Assembly: GCA_035627675.1 (NCBI GenBank)
Contig: DASPLH010000168.1
Coordinates: forward strand, 1 to 5,839
Source of the DNA: DASPLH01 sp035627675
GTDB lineage: Bacteria; Acidobacteriota; Terriglobia; Terriglobales; Acidobacteriaceae
Direction: 5' to 3'
Length of the DNA stretch: 5,839 nt
Both the position numbers and the translations under genes were made by a program. The notes below the pieces were generated by a model, which worked only from the letters and a program-made list of their open reading frames with translations, was not told the DNA's origin and searched no databases. Each line of letters opens with the position of its first letter. Positions within the stretch are counted from its first letter, which is position 1. Shown here in pieces: positions 3,748 to 5,839 of the stretch.

Positions 3748-5688
3748 ATGAGCTACACCGTCCTGGCGCGCAAATACCGTCCGCAGCGCTTCTCCGACGT
3801 GATCGGACAGGAGCACGTCACCCGCACGCTTACAAACGCCCTGGAGCAGCAGCGCATCGCCCACGGCTACATTTTTAGCGGCCATCGCGGGATCGGCAAA
3901 ACGACCGTGGCGCGCATCCTCGCCATGGCCCTGAACTGCAAGTCCACGGACCGGCCAGCCACCGAACCCTGCGGCGTATGCGACTCCTGCCGCGAGATTC
4001 GCGAAGGATCGGTGGGCGCGATGGACGTGATCGAGATCGACGCCGCGACCAATCGCGGCATCGAGGAAGTACGCGGACTGATTGCCACCGCCACGGCCGA
4101 GCCAGCGCGCGACCGCTTCCGCATCTTCATTCTCGACGAAGCCCACCAGGTCACGGATGCCGCGTTCAACGCCCTGCTGAAGACGCTCGAAGAACCGCCG
4201 CCGTGGGTCGTCTTCATGATGGCCACCACGCAGCCCGAGGACATTCCGCAGACGATCCGTTCGCGTTGCCAGCACTTCAGCTTTCATGCCGTGCGCTTCG
4301 AGGAGATCGTCGGGCAGCTGCGCAGCATCTCCGACGCCGAGAACCTCAAGGTGGACGACGACGCGCTCGCCCTGCTGGCCGAAGCCGGCGACGGCTCGAT
4401 GCGCGACGCCCTGAGCATCATGGACCAGGCGATTGCCTGCTGCGGAACTACGCTGACCGCCGACCTTGTCCGCGGACTCATCGGGACGGTTTCCAGCGAC
4501 ACGCTCGAGCGCGTGATGCAGTCCGTTCACTCGAATTCCAGCGAAGAAGTCCTCCGCATCGTGGACAAGCTGATGGTCGAGGGACACAGCGCAACGCACT
4601 TCACCAAGCAGTTCGTGCGCTTCCTGCGCAACGCGATCGTGGCCAAGGTGGCGGGCGGCGATACCTCCCTGCTCCAGGTCTCGTCCGACGAGAAGGCGCG
4701 CGTGATGCGCGTCGCCGAACTGTTCACCGAAGAGGACCTGACGCGATTCCTGCAAATCATGCTGCGCACGCATGGCGACGTGAGTTTCAAGCAGGAGCAG
4801 CGCTTCCATCTGGAACTCGGCCTGCTCAAGCTTGTACACGCGCAGCGCCTGCTTCCGATCGAACAGTTGTTGAGTTCGGCGAAGCTGGAGAGCGCTCCGG
4901 CAGCCATGCAGTCGCAAACGGCCCCCCCGCGCACGCCTCCGCCTCCCATCCCGCGAGGCAGCGCTCCTGTGGGCGGAGGGTCGAGTCCGTTTGGAGCGCC
5001 GCGCACGACGAGCGCGCCGCCCTCGCGTCCGTCGCCGTTTGACGCCGACCGCGCGCGCAAGACGAAGCCGGAGATGTCGGGTGAAAACGTGCCGGCCATT
5101 ACGGCTTCAGCGTCGCCTGCAATGGACATGGCGCCTCGGGCGACTCCCGCGCCGTTGGGCGTTCCGCGTACCGCGCCTCCATCGATCTTTCCGCCGCGCC
5201 CGCAGCCTGCGAAGGCGGAAGCCGCGTCCGCGACGGTTGAGGTTGGCGCAGCTGTCGCTCTGGCAAAAGAACAGCCGCCGGTTGCGGCGGACGCCAGCGC
5301 CCCGGTCAACCTGGACGCCGTCCGCGAGGCCGTCCTGAGCGAACTGGAGAAGAGCGGCGCGCGCATGGCGGTCTCAACGCTCGAAGAGGGCGAGTGGTCG
5401 GTCAACGGTGCGCAATTGACGGTCGTCGTCGGCATCTCGGCCAAGGTCATCGACGTCACATTTGGCGCGGAGCAGAAAAGAGCGGCATCGGCGGCAGCAA
5501 CCCGCGCCGCAGGACGTCCGATCAGGCTCAACCTCGTCAGCGGCACTCCGCAGGTCACGCCCGGCGCAACTCCGAGGCGCAGCAGCGGAGGTGGAGACAT
5601 ACGGGGACGCGCCGCCGACGAGCCCATCGTCAAGAAGATGATGGAAGTATTCGGAGCTGAAATCCGCACGGTCATCGACCAGAGTTAA
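3748..5688 (+). CDS. dnaX: DNA polymerase III subunit tau (gamma/tau), clamp-loader ATPase
   Basis: The AAA+ motor of the clamp loader: it opens the beta sliding clamp and, as tau, links the polymerase cores to the helicase. 646 residues, similar to E. coli tau (643). The N-terminal LARKYRP..F.DVIGQ (6-21) is typical. Walker A is GHRGIGKT (45-52). The zinc-module cysteines are Cys64, 75, 78 and 81. Walker B is LDEAH (129-133), sensor 1 is MATTQPE (158-164), the SRC arginine finger is RSRCQHF (171-177) and sensor 2 is GDGSMRDAL (214-222). The domain III collar runs to about 372. A Pro/Ala-rich, low-complexity linker (about 382-520) leads to a folded C-terminal region (about 521-646), expected to contact the polymerase. 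The start is the ATG at 3748, matching the usual N-terminus. It is followed after 22 nt by ybaB. A possible frameshift site lies at codons 393-394 (see the separate entry). Confidence 0.97.
   Translation: MSYTVLARKYRPQRFSDVIGQEHVTRTLTNALEQQRIAHGYIFSGHRGIGKTTVARILAMALNCKSTDRPATEPCGVCDSCREIREGSVGAMDVIEIDAATNRGIEEVRGLIATATAEPARDRFRIFILDEAHQVTDAAFNALLKTLEEPPPWVVFMMATTQPEDIPQTIRSRCQHFSFHAVRFEEIVGQLRSISDAENLKVDDDALALLAEAGDGSMRDALSIMDQAIACCGTTLTADLVRGLIGTVSSDTLERVMQSVHSNSSEEVLRIVDKLMVEGHSATHFTKQFVRFLRNAIVAKVAGGDTSLLQVSSDEKARVMRVAELFTEEDLTRFLQIMLRTHGDVSFKQEQRFHLELGLLKLVHAQRLLPIEQLLSSAKLESAPAAMQSQTAPPRTPPPPIPRGSAPVGGGSSPFGAPRTTSAPPSRPSPFDADRARKTKPEMSGENVPAITASASPAMDMAPRATPAPLGVPRTAPPSIFPPRPQPAKAEAASATVEVGAAVALAKEQPPVAADASAPVNLDAVREAVLSELEKSGARMAVSTLEEGEWSVNGAQLTVVVGISAKVIDVTFGAEQKRAASAAATRAAGRPIRLNLVSGTPQVTPGATPRRSSGGGDIRGRAADEPIVKKMMEVFGAEIRTVIDQS
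4923..4979 (+). promoter_or_regulatory. Possible -1 frameshift signal in dnaX (C CCC CCG plus downstream stem)
   Basis: A seven-C run (4922-4928) followed by G gives C CCC CCG (4923-4929) in the X XXY YYZ phase of the dnaX frame. Six nt later CCTCCGCC (4936-4943) is perfectly complementary to GGCGGAGG (4972-4979), closing a 28-nt loop, with one more U-G pair inside. A -1 shift would add 37 codons and stop at the TGA at 5040-5042, giving 431 residues that keep domains I-III and lose the tau-specific part. Programmed frameshifting (E. coli) or transcript slippage (Thermus) in dnaX is established, but on A-rich sites. C-rich sites slip less, and this linker is GC- and Pro-rich, so chance is a real alternative. 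There is no SD-like stimulator at the E. coli spacing. Confidence 0.3.
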
Positions 5689-5710
5689 GACTTTCAATCC
5701 AGGGTGAACG

Positions 5711-5839
5711 ATGAATCCGAAGCAGTTGCAGGACATGATGCAGCGCGCGCAGGAAATGCAGCGCCAGATGCAGCAGAAGATGCAGGATCTCAAGGTGGAA
5801 GCCTCCGCCGGGGGCGGTGCCGTGACGGTGAAGATGAAC
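5711..5839 (+). CDS. ybaB: YbaB/EbfC nucleoid-associated protein (5' part, cut by window end)
   Basis: The first 43 codons are present and the gene runs off the window. It begins MNPKQLQDMMQRAQEMQRQM, a Met/Gln-rich amphipathic helix, and continues EASAGGGAVTVKMN, both hallmarks of the small (about 100-110 aa) YbaB/EbfC family that binds DNA as a dimer and coats the nucleoid. AGGGTG at 5701-5706 is a suitable Shine-Dalgarno, and no promoter is visible in the 22-nt gap after dnaX, so the two are almost certainly cotranscribed. In many bacteria recR follows; that cannot be seen here. Confidence 0.93.
   Translation, partial: MNPKQLQDMMQRAQEMQRQMQQKMQDLKVEASAGGGAVTVKMN

Noticed and set aside
3736..4917. 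Open frame of 393 codons on the minus strand opposite dnaX
   Set aside because: It lies fully antisense to the certain dnaX gene, is rich in His, Arg and Gly, and matches no family I know. Long antisense frames are expected in GC-rich genes.
5464..5490. Short A-run (GAAAAG) late in dnaX as an alternative slippage site
   Set aside because: Only four A in a row and in the wrong phase for an A AAA AAG heptamer; it lies too close to the C-terminus to yield a gamma-like form.
4527..5675. Open frame of 382 codons on the minus strand opposite the dnaX 3' half
   Set aside because: Shadow of dnaX codon bias; low-complexity Ala/Ser/Arg composition and no recognisable domain.

Overview
This is a GC-rich bacterial chromosomal segment holding housekeeping and small accessory genes. 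I see no phage, transposon, CRISPR array or rRNA/tRNA gene. The dnaX-ybaB pair, a stand-alone STAS anti-anti-sigma protein, a DinB-fold protein and a YdcF/DUF218 protein in a high-GC background would fit Acidobacteriota or a similar GC-rich soil lineage. That placement is inference from gene content and style; there is no rRNA here to prove it.

Left part (1-1133): the last 13 codons of an unidentified + strand gene end in a Lys-rich tail. A convergent SpoU/TrmH-family RNA 2'-O-methyltransferase gene follows on the minus strand. Its stop codon lies inside a seven-copy heptanucleotide tandem repeat that fills part of the space between the two genes.

Middle part (1134-2629, + strand): a YrdC/TsaC-type threonylcarbamoyl-AMP synthase is followed, with overlapping stop and start codons, by a membrane-anchored YdcF/DUF218 protein. 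Then comes a 53-residue four-cysteine zinc-ribbon-like protein with its own strong ribosome binding site. The methyltransferase and TsaC both act on RNA (methylation, and t6A37 of ANN-decoding tRNAs) and are transcribed divergently.

Right part (2630-5839): a strong hairpin ends the small gene and, from the other side, a minus-strand pair made of a STAS anti-sigma-factor antagonist and, upstream of it, a DinB/YfiT-like protein. Each of those two has a candidate promoter and a good Shine-Dalgarno sequence. Divergently, dnaX (DNA polymerase III tau, 646 aa) starts 11 nt after a perfect TATAAT and is followed after 22 nt by the start of ybaB, cut by the window edge. dnaX-ybaB is a widely conserved pair, usually followed by recR.

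The best leads are in dnaX. An in-frame C CCC CCG heptamer sits at the start of the Pro/Ala-rich linker, followed after 6 nt by a complementary GC stem, and a -1 shift there would end at 431 residues, a gamma-like product. dnaX also appears to have an almost leaderless transcript. The heptad repeat across the methyltransferase stop codon is the other structural oddity. I found no convincing new multi-gene system here.
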